DNA of 48,625 nucleotides from Acidobacteriota bacterium (GCA_021781495.1 JAJXWS010000017.1:1-48625), one strand, 5' to 3'; positions 25,442-33,665 are shown, numbered from the stretch's first letter. Made by a program: numbers and translations. The notes: generated by a model from the sequence alone, not told the origin.

Positions 25442-25845
25442 TGATTGCCGATTCCACTGCGCATGTGGGGCCGTGGGCCGCGGCAGCGATGATTGCCGCG
25501 ATTATCCTGAGCTCGACGACGGGCGAAGTGCTGACCGCTGCCGCAATGAAGTCCATTGGCGACCTGGATGAGATACGGGCGCGCGCGGGTATGAAGGGCG
25601 CGATTCACGCGGTGGTGACGTGTCCGAAGTTCTTTGCCGGGGTTGGCTTTCTGGCGCTGGCTTTCTTTGCGCTGCTGTTTGCGCTGAATCATCTGAATTT
25701 GAGCCTGGTGGCTCCGGCCTCCGCATCGCTGACGCTGGTGACGAACGCGATTGCGGCGAAGTTCTTTCTGCACGAAAACGTGGACCGGCGGCGCTGGACA
25801 GCGGCCGTTCTGGTTTGCATTGGAGTGTATTTTCTGGCGCACTAG
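25438..25845 (+). CDS. Half-size EamA/SMR-type membrane protein, second subunit
   Basis: The ATG at 25438 overlaps the partner gene by 4 bases (a second ATG follows directly). The 135-residue product has four predicted helices; the first contains AAAMIAAIILSSTTGEVLTAAAMK, and the last half has VAPASASLTLVTNAIAAKFF, HENVDRRRW and a closing helix, again the EamA/DMT pattern. A conserved-looking glutamate lies in helix 1 (TTGEVL), as in the proton- or substrate-coupling site of SMR proteins. It is not a duplicate of the first subunit: the loop between helices 1 and 2 is longer (about residues 40-62). Coupled pairs of this kind usually act as a heterodimeric flippase or exporter. Confidence 0.82.
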   Translation: MMIADSTAHVGPWAAAAMIAAIILSSTTGEVLTAAAMKSIGDLDEIRARAGMKGAIHAVVTCPKFFAGVGFLALAFFALLFALNHLNLSLVAPASASLTLVTNAIAAKFFLHENVDRRRWTAAVLVCIGVYFLAH

Positions 25846-25864
25846 GAAGCGCGCAACAGCACTG

Positions 25865-27280
25865 CTATCCGATCCAGCGCATGATCCCCTGGGGCTTGAG
25901 GTCGGGGACGAGGAAGGCGTGCGGCGAGCCGACGCCTGCGCATAGTGCTTCCGCGGCAAGGTGACCGGAGCGCGCGGCACTCTCCATGGTGGACGGCCAG
26001 CCGGTGGCGATCCAGTCGCCCGCGAGGAAGCAGTTTGGCCATGGGGAGACGGCGGTGGGGCGAGCGGCGTCGATGCCCGGAGGCACTCCGAAGGTGGCGC
26101 GCACTTCCTTGATGAGTGCGGCCTTTTGGAGCTTTGCGGATGCGACCGCGGGAAAGAAGTCGGCCAGTTCCCTCACCGACTGATCAATGGCCTGCTCGCG
26201 GGACAATGCGGCGAAGGCACGCGACGCGCTGATGACGAGCTCGACGTAACTGCCCTGCAGGTTGCGCCACGGCTGCAGACGGCCCTTGTTGTACATCCAG
26301 TGAATCTCGCGGTCGAGAAGGACGGCTTGGTCGAGCGTGGTGATTTCGCGATCGAACCAGAGATGCACGCTGCAGATGGGCCAGTGCTGGTGCTGCTGAA
26401 TCTGCGCCATGAGTTGCGCAACGCCCGGCGCCGGCGGCAGGTGTGGGATCAACCTGGCAGCGGCCTCAAAGGGCAACGCAATCACGAGGAAGTCCGATGC
26501 GATGGCGCCGGTGCGCGTGGTCAGTGTCCACTGCGCGGTCGCTGGATCGAAGCCGGCGGATTCCACGTTGGTGTTGAGCAGAACGTAGGCTCCACGCTGC
26601 TCAAGGAACTGCTGCGCGCCGGAGTAGAGCTGGCTGAGCGGCACGGTGCTCATGCCCATGCTGCCTGCGTGGGCGGAGTTCATGAACAGCTCGCGGATGA
26701 CTTTGGCGGCGTAGGGCAAGGCGATGCAGTCGAGATCCGCATTGAGCGCGCTGGCGATGACGAGACGCCAGAAGCGGTCGAGCGCGCCTTGCGTCTGGCC
26801 ATTGCGCCGCAGCCAGACGCCGAGGCTTTCGGTGGAGTCCGGCGGAATGGGCCGCATGAGTGCGCGGAAGGCGCGGGCGACCGCGAGCTTATCGGCGAGC
26901 GTGAAGGCTTTGGCCGACAGGAGACGCGGCAGACCGTGGAGCGGAGCGGGCAGGATGGATGGACCGAGAGGCGACTGGCGACCGCCGGGCTCGATCATGG
27001 TCATATCTGTGGTCCAGTGGATGCGATCAGCGACGCCGGCACGCTGGTAGAAGCCGATGAGATTGGTGCAGCAGCCGAAGAGCACATGCTGGCAGTTGTC
27101 GATGACTTCCTCGACGCCGGGATGGAGGTAGGAAGAGGCTCGTCCGCCGAGATAGCCGCGGCGCTCGACGAGCTGCACGCGGAAGCCAGCTTCAGCCAAG
27201 GCGCAGGCGGCGCTCATGCCGGCGACACCGCCTCCGACGACGGTGACGGTGCGGGGCGGATTTTGCGAGGCTGCGGACAA
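25865..27280 (-). CDS. hpnE: Hydroxysqualene dehydroxylase HpnE (FAD-dependent)
   Basis: A 471-residue FAD-dependent amine-oxidase-like enzyme of the HpnE group. The dinucleotide motif VGGGVAGMSAACALAEAGF is at residues 15-33, followed by ERRGYLGGRASSY, and the C-terminal FAD contact is CFLAGDWIATGWPSTMESAARSG (residues about 425-447). HpnE reduces hydroxysqualene to squalene, the last of three steps HpnD-HpnC-HpnE that make squalene from farnesyl diphosphate in bacteria. The start is TTG at 27280 with GAGG about 6 bases upstream; an ATG does not occur before residue 21. It is the last gene of the hopanoid operon, 52 bases after hpnD, and is convergent with the EamA pair. Confidence 0.93.
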   Translation of the reverse strand: MSAASQNPPRTVTVVGGGVAGMSAACALAEAGFRVQLVERRGYLGGRASSYLHPGVEEVIDNCQHVLFGCCTNLIGFYQRAGVADRIHWTTDMTMIEPGGRQSPLGPSILPAPLHGLPRLLSAKAFTLADKLAVARAFRALMRPIPPDSTESLGVWLRRNGQTQGALDRFWRLVIASALNADLDCIALPYAAKVIRELFMNSAHAGSMGMSTVPLSQLYSGAQQFLEQRGAYVLLNTNVESAGFDPATAQWTLTTRTGAIASDFLVIALPFEAAARLIPHLPPAPGVAQLMAQIQQHQHWPICSVHLWFDREITTLDQAVLLDREIHWMYNKGRLQPWRNLQGSYVELVISASRAFAALSREQAIDQSVRELADFFPAVASAKLQKAALIKEVRATFGVPPGIDAARPTAVSPWPNCFLAGDWIATGWPSTMESAARSGHLAAEALCAGVGSPHAFLVPDLKPQGIMRWIG

Positions 27281-27332
27281 TGGGACCTCAGATTGCGAAG
27301 AGTTGAGCGGTGCGGATGCGCCTGGGAGAATC

Positions 27333-28244
27333 TTATCGAAAGAGGCGCACGACGGCCATGCGCATCATGCCGACGGCGAGGATGGCGAGCTTGTGTACGA
27401 GAGGCACGCTGGCGCGGCGCGAGAAGACATCGTAGTTGGCACGACGGATGCGGACGAGCAGCGCGTGATAGATGGTGACGAGAACCCAAAGCGCTGGGCG
27501 GCTTTCGCGGTCGATGAGCGGCAGCAGTTTTTTGGCGGACTGATAGTATTGCTCGGCACGCTCCGCGATAGCGGCAAGAAGTGCGCGCTCGGCCAGCGTG
27601 GGCGGCGCGGCGGGGTACCGCTGCAGGAGCGCCTGCAGCGGTACGTTGTGCGCCGCGAGATCTTCGAGCGGCAGGTAGACGCGCTTGCGTGCGGCGTCTT
27701 CCGCAACGTCGCGCAGAATGTTCGTCAACTGGAAGGCGATGCCGGTTTCCTCGGCAAGCTTCTCTGCGGCGGAATCCTTGTAGCCGAAGATGCGAATGCA
27801 GACGAGACCGACGACAGAGGCCACGAGATAGCAATAGCCGTAGAGATCGGCGAAGGTGGCGTAGGTGTCCGGCGCTGCGCTGCCGGCGGACTTGAGGTCC
27901 ATCGTGGTTCCGGCGACGAGCTCGTCGAGGAGCGTGAGCGGAATGGCAAAGCGCTGCGTGGCATCGCGCACGGCAAAGAAGACAGGATCGCTGGTGGGAG
28001 CGCCCTGGCAGACGGCGCGCCAGTCGGAAAGCCAGGCATCCAGCTGGCGACGGCGCTCCTGGTGCGGAAGTGATTCGTCGTCAGCGAGGTCGTCAGCCTT
28101 GCGCATGAAGGCGTAGATGGCGCAGATGGCGTTCTTGCGCGCCGCAGGCAGAGCGATGAAGGCGTAATAGAAGTTCTTCGCTTCGCGTTTTGCGATGGCG
28201 CAGCAGGCTGCGTAGGCCTCATCCAATGTGAGTGCTTGGGTCAA
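27333..28244 (-). CDS. hpnD: Presqualene diphosphate synthase HpnD
   Basis: A 303-residue trans-isoprenyl diphosphate synthase of the squalene/phytoene type. The two aspartate-rich motifs that hold Mg2+ and diphosphate are DDLADD (51-56, within FMRKADDLADDES) and DVAED (179-183, within QLTNILRDVAEDAARKR). HpnD condenses two farnesyl diphosphates to presqualene diphosphate. The start is TTG at 28244 in a TTGA overlap with hpnC, preceded by GGAAGG, so translation is coupled. The C-terminus ends VVRLFR; the length matches HpnD. It differs from HpnC in lacking the extra N-terminal segment. Confidence 0.94.
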   Translation of the reverse strand: MTQALTLDEAYAACCAIAKREAKNFYYAFIALPAARKNAICAIYAFMRKADDLADDESLPHQERRRQLDAWLSDWRAVCQGAPTSDPVFFAVRDATQRFAIPLTLLDELVAGTTMDLKSAGSAAPDTYATFADLYGYCYLVASVVGLVCIRIFGYKDSAAEKLAEETGIAFQLTNILRDVAEDAARKRVYLPLEDLAAHNVPLQALLQRYPAAPPTLAERALLAAIAERAEQYYQSAKKLLPLIDRESRPALWVLVTIYHALLVRIRRANYDVFSRRASVPLVHKLAILAVGMMRMAVVRLFR

Positions 28245-29224
28245 GCCGCCTTCCCTGTAGAAGCTGTGCTGAGGCGAAGAAACGGAAGCGCCTTGCCGCT
28301 GACGGCGCGCATGGCAAGCGCCAGCTTGGTGCGTTTGGAGATGGCAGGGCGCGCGGAGAGCACATCGTAGTTCTGCTGCTGTATGGCGCGCAGAATTGCG
28401 AGACCGCCGCGGCTGAAGAGGTCGAGATCGACGGCGAGGTCGCGATCCACCCGGCCGATAAGCGGCAGGCCTTCAAGGAATAGATTGCGCGCGAAGTCCA
28501 CTTCGTATTGGAGCAGGGCGCGGAACTCCGGCGTGGCGACGCCGCTAGCGATGGTTTGCTCGGTTACGCCGAAGCGCTGCATGTCGTCCTGCGGAAGATA
28601 GATGCGTCCCTTGGGATAGTCCACGCGGACATCCTGCCAGAAGTTGGCGAGCTGAAGGGCGGAACAGGTGGCATCAGAGAAGCGGAAGCGCTCCTCGTCG
28701 GCATAGCCGCATGCATACAGAACGAGGCGGCCGACAGGATTAGCCGAGTAGCGGCAATAGTCCAGGAGCTGCTGCATGTTCTGATAGCGCGTGACGGTCT
28801 GGTCCTGACGAAAGGCTACGAGCAGATCCGCGAAGGGCTCCCTGGGAATAGAACAGGCACGAATGGTCTCAGCGAGTGCAACGAAGACGGGATGACGAGC
28901 GCGGCCCGCATAGCAGGCATCGAGTTCGCGCTCCCACAGGTCGAGCAGGGCCAGCGAAAGCGTGGTGTCGCCGACCTCGTCGCCAAGGTCGTCTGAGACG
29001 CGGCAGTAGGCGTAGATGGCGTGGAAGTGCGGGCGCAGCGCCTTAGGCAGAAACCACGAAGCGACGTGGAAGTTTTCGTAATGCGACTCCGCCAGCTGAC
29101 GGCACCAGGCGCGGGCCTGCTCAAGCGTGGGGGCGGTCTGCGGCATGCGGTAAGACGCAGGCAGCGCGGCCCAGGCGCGCTCCAGGAGCGCCTCTTGATC
29201 GGCGGGCTGTGTGGCGGTGGTCAT
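28241..29224 (-). CDS. hpnC: Hydroxysqualene synthase HpnC
   Basis: A 327-residue paralogue of HpnD that converts presqualene diphosphate to hydroxysqualene. The first aspartate-rich motif is SDDLGDE (77-83, after AIYAYCRV) and the second QDVRVD (197-202, in QLANFWQDVRVDYPKGRIYLP); the tryptophan in NFWQD and the PKGRIYLP segment are typical of HpnC, where HpnD has NILRD and KRVYLP. The ATG at 29224 has GAGG about 7 bases upstream. It overlaps hpnD by 4 bases and follows the dehydrogenase gene by 8 bases, so all are one operon. Confidence 0.94.
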   Translation of the reverse strand: MTTATQPADQEALLERAWAALPASYRMPQTAPTLEQARAWCRQLAESHYENFHVASWFLPKALRPHFHAIYAYCRVSDDLGDEVGDTTLSLALLDLWERELDACYAGRARHPVFVALAETIRACSIPREPFADLLVAFRQDQTVTRYQNMQQLLDYCRYSANPVGRLVLYACGYADEERFRFSDATCSALQLANFWQDVRVDYPKGRIYLPQDDMQRFGVTEQTIASGVATPEFRALLQYEVDFARNLFLEGLPLIGRVDRDLAVDLDLFSRGGLAILRAIQQQNYDVLSARPAISKRTKLALAMRAVSGKALPFLRLSTASTGKAA

Positions 29225-29232
29225 TGGGAGCC

Positions 29233-30276
29233 TCAGGGGACGATTGCGGTCTTGATCTCAGTGCTGCGCTTCATCAGCTTCTCAAAGACGCGATTGAGCT
29301 CATAGAGATGCGCATGGCCGGTGATAAAGGCGCTGGCCTGGAAGCGGCCGCCCGCGATGAGATCGAGCGCCTTGCGGCAGATGGCCGGCGTGTGATGGAA
29401 GGTGGCGCGCAGGGTGATGTCGCTATAGTGGATGCGATTGGTGTCGAGCGTGACCTTGGTGCCGAGCGCGCAACCGCCGAAGAAGTTGACGGTGCCGCCT
29501 TTGCGGACCATCTCGACGGCCTCCTCCCAGGTTTCGGGGATGCCGACGGCCTCGATGGCGATGTCGACGCCGCGGTCTCGGTGCGTGAGCGCGCGCGTGT
29601 CATGAATGGCCTTGCGGATGCTGGAGGCCTGCACGACATGGGCTGCGCCGAGCTGGCGCGCGGCTTCAACCTGGCCGTCGTGCTTGACAACAGCGATGAC
29701 CTCACAGCCGGCAAGCGCTGCTACGTGGAGGATCATGAGGCCTAGCGGGCCGCCGCCGATGATGGCGACCGTATCGCCCGGGCGCGGGTGCGAGTCCTCA
29801 AAACCGTGGACGGCGCAGGCCAGCGGCTCTGTGAGCGCGGCGTGCTCCAGGGGCACATGATCGGGGATGCGCAGGGTGTTCTTGGCGACGATGCGCGCGG
29901 GGATGCGGATGAACTCCGCGTAGGCTCCGTTGTTGAAGAGCAGATCGTCGCAGAGGTTCTCCTGCCCGCGCTCGCAGAAATAGCAATGGCCGCAGGGCGC
30001 GGAGTTGAGAGCTACGACGCGGTCGCCGGGGGCAAAGCCGGTTACTCCCTCGCCAGCCTGCACGACGGTGCCGGCCAACTCGTGGCCGAAGAGCGCGGGG
30101 GGTACGATCATGCGCGCGTGGTAGCCGCGGCGAAAGACTTTGAGGTCAGTGCCGCAGGTAAGCGCCGCACCGACACGAACGATCAACTCGCCCGGCCCGA
30201 CTTCAGGAACCGGAACGCTTTCTATGCGAATGTCCTCGCGTCCGTGGAGGACCGCGGCCCTCATGGTTGTCGCCAT
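29233..30276 (-). CDS. Zinc-type medium-chain dehydrogenase in the hopanoid operon (copy 1)
   Basis: AGGAGG with 6-base spacing fixes the start at 30276 (347 residues), not the longer open frame. It is a medium-chain dehydrogenase/reductase with the catalytic zinc site (LTCGTDLK and FGHELAG), the four structural-zinc cysteines (CGHCYFCERGQENLC) and the Rossmann motif IIGGGPLGLM. This places it near sorbitol, threonine and related polyol dehydrogenases. It lies between the second dehydrogenase (10 bases) and hpnC (8 bases), inside the hopanoid operon. A polyol/aldose type of reaction would suit reduction of ribosylhopane to bacteriohopanetetrol, a step without an agreed enzyme; this is inference from context. 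Confidence 0.9.
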   Translation of the reverse strand: MATTMRAAVLHGREDIRIESVPVPEVGPGELIVRVGAALTCGTDLKVFRRGYHARMIVPPALFGHELAGTVVQAGEGVTGFAPGDRVVALNSAPCGHCYFCERGQENLCDDLLFNNGAYAEFIRIPARIVAKNTLRIPDHVPLEHAALTEPLACAVHGFEDSHPRPGDTVAIIGGGPLGLMILHVAALAGCEVIAVVKHDGQVEAARQLGAAHVVQASSIRKAIHDTRALTHRDRGVDIAIEAVGIPETWEEAVEMVRKGGTVNFFGGCALGTKVTLDTNRIHYSDITLRATFHHTPAICRKALDLIAGGRFQASAFITGHAHLYELNRVFEKLMKRSTEIKTAIVP

Positions 30277-30286
30277 CAGGTGCCTC

Positions 30287-31417
30287 CTAATCTGCTCCAG
30301 CGCCAAGCACAGGCTCAATCATAATCTTCATGGAGTCTGCCTTGGGGTGCGAAGCTACCTCAATTGCCGGGACCGCATCCTCCAGGGAGAAGCGGTGCGA
30401 AATGAGCTGCGTGAGATCGAATCCGTTGCGATAGCCGTCGAAGACCAGGCTGGTTACTTCCCCCAGAATATCGAAGGACGAGGAGTAGGAACCGAGGAGA
30501 GTCTTCTCATCCATGCAGACGACGGCCGGATCGATGGCGACCTCAGTGTGCTGCGTCTGCGCGAAGAACATCACCTTGCCTCCGGGGCGGGCTGCATCCA
30601 TGGCGGTGCGGATGAGTGCGGTGCCGCCGACAGCCAGCACGACAGCATCTGCGCCGCGGCCTTCGGTTTCCGCCAGAACACGGCTGACCACATCCTCCGT
30701 TCCGGCGTGGATGGGATGGCTGAGGCCAAATCGCGCGGCGATGGCATGACGCTCGGGGTAGAGATCGGAGGTGAGCACCTTGGCGCCAGTGCGATGCGCG
30801 AGCGCGGCATGCATAAGGCCAATGGGCCCCTGCCCGATGACCAGAACCGTGTCGTCGGACGCGAGGTTGAGCAGCTTTACGCCCTTGAGTACGGTATTCA
30901 CCGGCTCTACAAAGGCGGCCTGCTCAAAGGGAACCTCGTTGGGAATGCGGACGACGCCACCGCCGGCGACGACCCAGTCCATCACCCGAATATACTCCGC
31001 AAAACCGCCGCCGGAGGGCTCAAATCCCGCGGTGACGCCGACTTTCTTGTAAAGCGAGCATTGGGCGGGGGTTCCTTTGCGGCAGTAATAGCAATGGCGG
31101 CAGGGGACGTGATGGAAGACCATGACTCGGTCGCCGAGGGAGAAATGGCTGACTCCCTGGCCGACGGCGACGATGGTTCCGGCCATCTCATGCCCGAAGA
31201 TGCGGGGCGCGGAGTGCGAGCCGGTGTGGATCTTTTTCAGGTCAGTGCCGCAGATGCCGCAGGTGGCAATCTGAACGAGCAGTTCGCCGGGACCGATCTG
31301 AGGGACAGGAACGGTTTCCACGCGCATGTCATTCACGCCGCGATAGACGGCAGCGCGCATGGTGGCGGGAATCGGTTGCTGAGTGCGATATTCAGTGCCT
31401 GAAACCTGGGTAGCCAT
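30287..31417 (-). CDS. Zinc-type medium-chain dehydrogenase in the hopanoid operon (copy 2)
   Basis: The frame is open to 31555, but the ATG at 31417 has AGGAAA 6 bases upstream and gives 376 residues; the start lies 26 bases inside hpnG. An N-terminal extension of about 20 residues precedes MRAAVYRGVNDMRVE. Zinc sites are complete: CGICGTDLKK and FGHEMAG (catalytic), CRHCYYCRKGTPAQC (structural). The nucleotide motif is VIGQGPIGLMH, and a TSDLYPER segment follows strand 2, where an acidic residue favours NAD(H). It is clearly related to copy 1 but well diverged, so the two are more likely to act on different substrates or as a heteromer than to be redundant. Its order hpnG, copy 2, copy 1, hpnC suggests a side-chain role. 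Confidence 0.9.
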   Translation of the reverse strand: MATQVSGTEYRTQQPIPATMRAAVYRGVNDMRVETVPVPQIGPGELLVQIATCGICGTDLKKIHTGSHSAPRIFGHEMAGTIVAVGQGVSHFSLGDRVMVFHHVPCRHCYYCRKGTPAQCSLYKKVGVTAGFEPSGGGFAEYIRVMDWVVAGGGVVRIPNEVPFEQAAFVEPVNTVLKGVKLLNLASDDTVLVIGQGPIGLMHAALAHRTGAKVLTSDLYPERHAIAARFGLSHPIHAGTEDVVSRVLAETEGRGADAVVLAVGGTALIRTAMDAARPGGKVMFFAQTQHTEVAIDPAVVCMDEKTLLGSYSSSFDILGEVTSLVFDGYRNGFDLTQLISHRFSLEDAVPAIEVASHPKADSMKIMIEPVLGAGAD

Positions 31418-32114
31418 TCCGTTTCCTGATGTGACCTCGTTCATCGAGAAAATCGAGCAGCGACTCCGCGATACCCTGGGAAGCCCTTTTGCTATTTTCG
31501 CCCATCCGAAGCAATGCGGGCCAGTACCAAGGACGCAACAACGCGAAAAGAACAAAACGCGTCATGAGAAACTTGCCCGCGGGCGAGAGAAAGCGGTTCA
31601 AATCCGGCAGATTGTCGGTAAGACCGTCACTGACGGCCTTGATGCAATAGAACGGGATGTCGCGCATGGCGGCGACCCGGGCGACGGCAGCTGCTTCCAT
31701 GTCGACCAGGCTGGCTGCATAGGTGGCGGCAAAGCGGCGCTTCTCCTGCTCATTGGCAACCCGGGGGCTGGTGACCAGCCATCGCTCCTGCTGCCAGGCC
31801 GCTGCCTGGAAACGCTCGCCGGTGCGGGAGTCGATGACGCCGGAGACGCGATGGGTGGTGCCGGGGGCGATGTTCTGCGTGAGAGCGCCGACCCAGCCGA
31901 CGGAGAGAACCACCTGGATGGGCCCGGATTGCTCCACCTGAGCGAAGGCGCGCATGGCGGCGGACTGGCCTGCGCCTGCACAGGCGGCGATCCACTCGCC
32001 TTCGTCAAAGCGCCAGGTCCAGAGATCGACACCATTGCTGTGCTGATGGCGCCAGTGGCGCACCAGCGGCTTGAGCTCGCCGGGCATGGCGGCAATGATG
32101 GCGGTGCGCGTCAT
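31392..32114 (-). CDS. hpnG: Adenosylhopane nucleosidase HpnG
   Basis: The ATG at 32114 overlaps the hpnA stop by 4 bases and gives 240 residues (the frame opens slightly earlier). It is a nucleoside-phosphorylase-fold protein, related to methylthioadenosine/S-adenosylhomocysteine nucleosidases: start MTRTAIIAAMPGELKPL, the glycine-rich LSVGWVGAL, the MEAAAVARVA segment with its purine/ribose-binding glutamate, and KAVSDGLTDNLPDL. HpnG removes adenine from adenosylhopane to give ribosyl- or phosphoribosylhopane. The C-terminal part has a hydrophobic stretch (FVLFALLRPWYWPALL), which could help contact with membrane lipid substrate. Confidence 0.92.
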   Translation of the reverse strand: MTRTAIIAAMPGELKPLVRHWRHQHSNGVDLWTWRFDEGEWIAACAGAGQSAAMRAFAQVEQSGPIQVVLSVGWVGALTQNIAPGTTHRVSGVIDSRTGERFQAAAWQQERWLVTSPRVANEQEKRRFAATYAASLVDMEAAAVARVAAMRDIPFYCIKAVSDGLTDNLPDLNRFLSPAGKFLMTRFVLFALLRPWYWPALLRMGENSKRASQGIAESLLDFLDERGHIRKRNGYPGFRH

Positions 32115-33109
32115 AGGTGCGGAGGCGCGTAGCCCTGGGCGCGGAACCACTCGATGGCGGCGCGCATGGCCGGGTAGACGGGAACGATGCGAAAGCCGAG
32201 CTCCTGCTGGGCTCGGGCGCTGGAGGCGAACATCTTTTTACGGCCCATGCGGACTTCTTCGACGGTGGCACGGGGCTCATGGCCGCGGATGTGGCCGGTG
32301 AGCCACTCCTCAAAGAAGGCGTAGGTGACCGCGACGGGGTACGGGATGCGGACCGTTGGCGATGGAATGCCGGTGATGGCCGACATCTTGTCGAGGATCT
32401 GCTTGAGGGTGAGGTTTTCTCCGCCCAGGATGTAGCGGCGACCGGGCTGACCGACGGTGAGCGCGGCGACGTGGGTGCGGGCGACCTCGGCGACATCGAC
32501 CAGGTTGAGGCCGGTATCCATGTAGGCCGGGAAGCGGCCGTTGAGAAAGTCGACGAAGATGCGGCCGGTGGGCGTGGGCTTCCAGTCGTTGGGGCCGATG
32601 GGCGTGGTGGGATTGAGGATGATGACCTGCTGGCCGTCCTGCGCAGCGGCGATGGCATGCTGCTCGGCGAGGAACTTGGAGCGCTTGTAATGGCCCACCA
32701 TGTCGTCGAGGGAGACGGGCGTGTCCTCATTGATGACGATGCCGTCGGTACGGAAGTGCATGGTGGCAACGCTGGAGGTGTAGACGAAGCGAGGTACCCC
32801 CGCCTCTCGCGCTAGGCGCAACAGATCGCGGGTTCCGTCGACGTTGACGTGATACATCGACATGGGATCGCGAATCCAGAGGCGGTAGTCGGCGGCTACA
32901 TGCATGACGGCATCGCAGCCGCGAAGGGCGGGTGCGAAGGACTCAGGATGCGCGAGATCGCCGACGACGGTTTCGCCGGGGATGCCTTCAAGATTTTTGA
33001 GGTTGCTGGTTTTGCGGGCCAGCATGACGAGATTCGCGCCCTCGGCGGCAAGGGCCCTGGCAACGTGATATCCAACGAATCCTGTGGCGCCGGTAAGAAA
33101 GACTTTCAT
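32111..33109 (-). CDS. hpnA: Hopanoid-associated NAD-dependent sugar epimerase/dehydratase-like protein HpnA
   Basis: A 332-residue extended SDR. Motifs are TGATGFVGYHVARAL at the start, the catalytic S-T/Y-K set in YTSSVAT and HYKRSKFLAE, and LNPTTPIGPNDWKPTPTGRI. The ATG at 33109 has no good ribosome binding site; a TTG lies two codons earlier. Hopanoid clusters commonly include hpnA, but its reaction has not been firmly settled. It overlaps hpnG by 4 bases. The 127-base gap before it contains two complementary arms that could fold over its translation start (see the separate entry). Confidence 0.92.
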   Translation of the reverse strand: MKVFLTGATGFVGYHVARALAAEGANLVMLARKTSNLKNLEGIPGETVVGDLAHPESFAPALRGCDAVMHVAADYRLWIRDPMSMYHVNVDGTRDLLRLAREAGVPRFVYTSSVATMHFRTDGIVINEDTPVSLDDMVGHYKRSKFLAEQHAIAAAQDGQQVIILNPTTPIGPNDWKPTPTGRIFVDFLNGRFPAYMDTGLNLVDVAEVARTHVAALTVGQPGRRYILGGENLTLKQILDKMSAITGIPSPTVRIPYPVAVTYAFFEEWLTGHIRGHEPRATVEEVRMGRKKMFASSARAQQELGFRIVPVYPAMRAAIEWFRAQGYAPPHL

Positions 33110-33114
33110 AGACA

Positions 33115-33230
33115 AGCGGAGTCAACGGTGGATCGCGAGTTGTGGAAGCAGACAGGGCTCAAAAGAAGAATGACGAAGACAGTGCACGGCAACGGCACCC
33201 GGGAAGCGCGGAAGATCCGCTGACTCCGCT
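33115..33230 (-). promoter_or_regulatory. Long-range inverted repeat covering the hpnA translation start region
   Basis: On the plus strand AGCGGAGTCAACGG (33115-33128) is matched by CCGCTGACTCCGCT (33217-33230). The arms are complementary at 13 of 14 positions, and the remaining pair is G-U in the minus-strand RNA. They are 88 bases apart. In the RNA the first arm begins 6 bases after the stop of the 142-residue gene, and the second arm ends 5 bases before the hpnA ATG, where the ribosome binding site should be. The pairing would thus hide the hpnA start or shape the intercistronic RNA. That it acts this way is inference; the complementarity itself is seen directly. Confidence 0.5.
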
Positions 33231-33236
33231 CCCTTT

Positions 33237-33665
33237 CTACTCCAGCGCATCCGGGTGCAGTGCGATGTTCTTTTCGCCAGCGGCTTTTTTCTCGTTGTAG
33301 CTCCGGACCCAGTCCTCCCAGTGCTTTCCGGCGGCGCGGTCCTTGCCGGTGAACTCAAGGCGGGCAATCCGGTCGTAGGTCACCCTGCGTTTTCCGTCCA
33401 CGTTGGCCACGAAGAACTGCAGGTAGGAGTCAGCGAGGGTAGAGCCGGTGTGGCGGTTGAAGATGTACGCCTCCATGCGCTCGCCGCTCTTGAGCGTGAG
33501 GGTAACATCGCCGCGATAGTCAAAGGCCTTTTCAAGGGCCAGGCGGACGTCCTCGTCGCTGGCCATCTGGGGCACCCAGCCCTCCAGCTTTTCGTGTTCA
33601 GATCCCGGCGCGAGTTCCAGCGCTTCGACCTGCTCGAGTGTGTACTTGGCCACTTCCGCGGTCAT
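33237..33665 (-). CDS. Small unknown protein coupled to hpnH, possible SH3/Sm-like barrel
   Basis: A 142-residue soluble protein without cysteines or membrane segments. Its ATG overlaps the hpnH stop by 4 bases, so it is made together with adenosylhopane synthase. Residues about 40-110 show a run of short strands and turns (FDYRGDVTLTLKSGERMEAYIF, RVTYDRIARLEFTGKD) like a small beta barrel of the SH3/Sm type, followed by a charged helix (KHWEDWVRSYNEKKAA) and a short tail. I do not recognise the family. Its position between hpnH and hpnA argues for a role in hopanoid side-chain formation, its regulation, or an accessory role to the radical SAM enzyme. Confidence 0.82.
   Translation of the reverse strand: MTAEVAKYTLEQVEALELAPGSEHEKLEGWVPQMASDEDVRLALEKAFDYRGDVTLTLKSGERMEAYIFNRHTGSTLADSYLQFFVANVDGKRRVTYDRIARLEFTGKDRAAGKHWEDWVRSYNEKKAAGEKNIALHPDALE

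Noticed and set aside
31595-31605. GGTTCAAATCC, like a tRNA T-loop
   Set aside because: It lies within hpnG coding sequence, and no acceptor, D or anticodon stems surround it.
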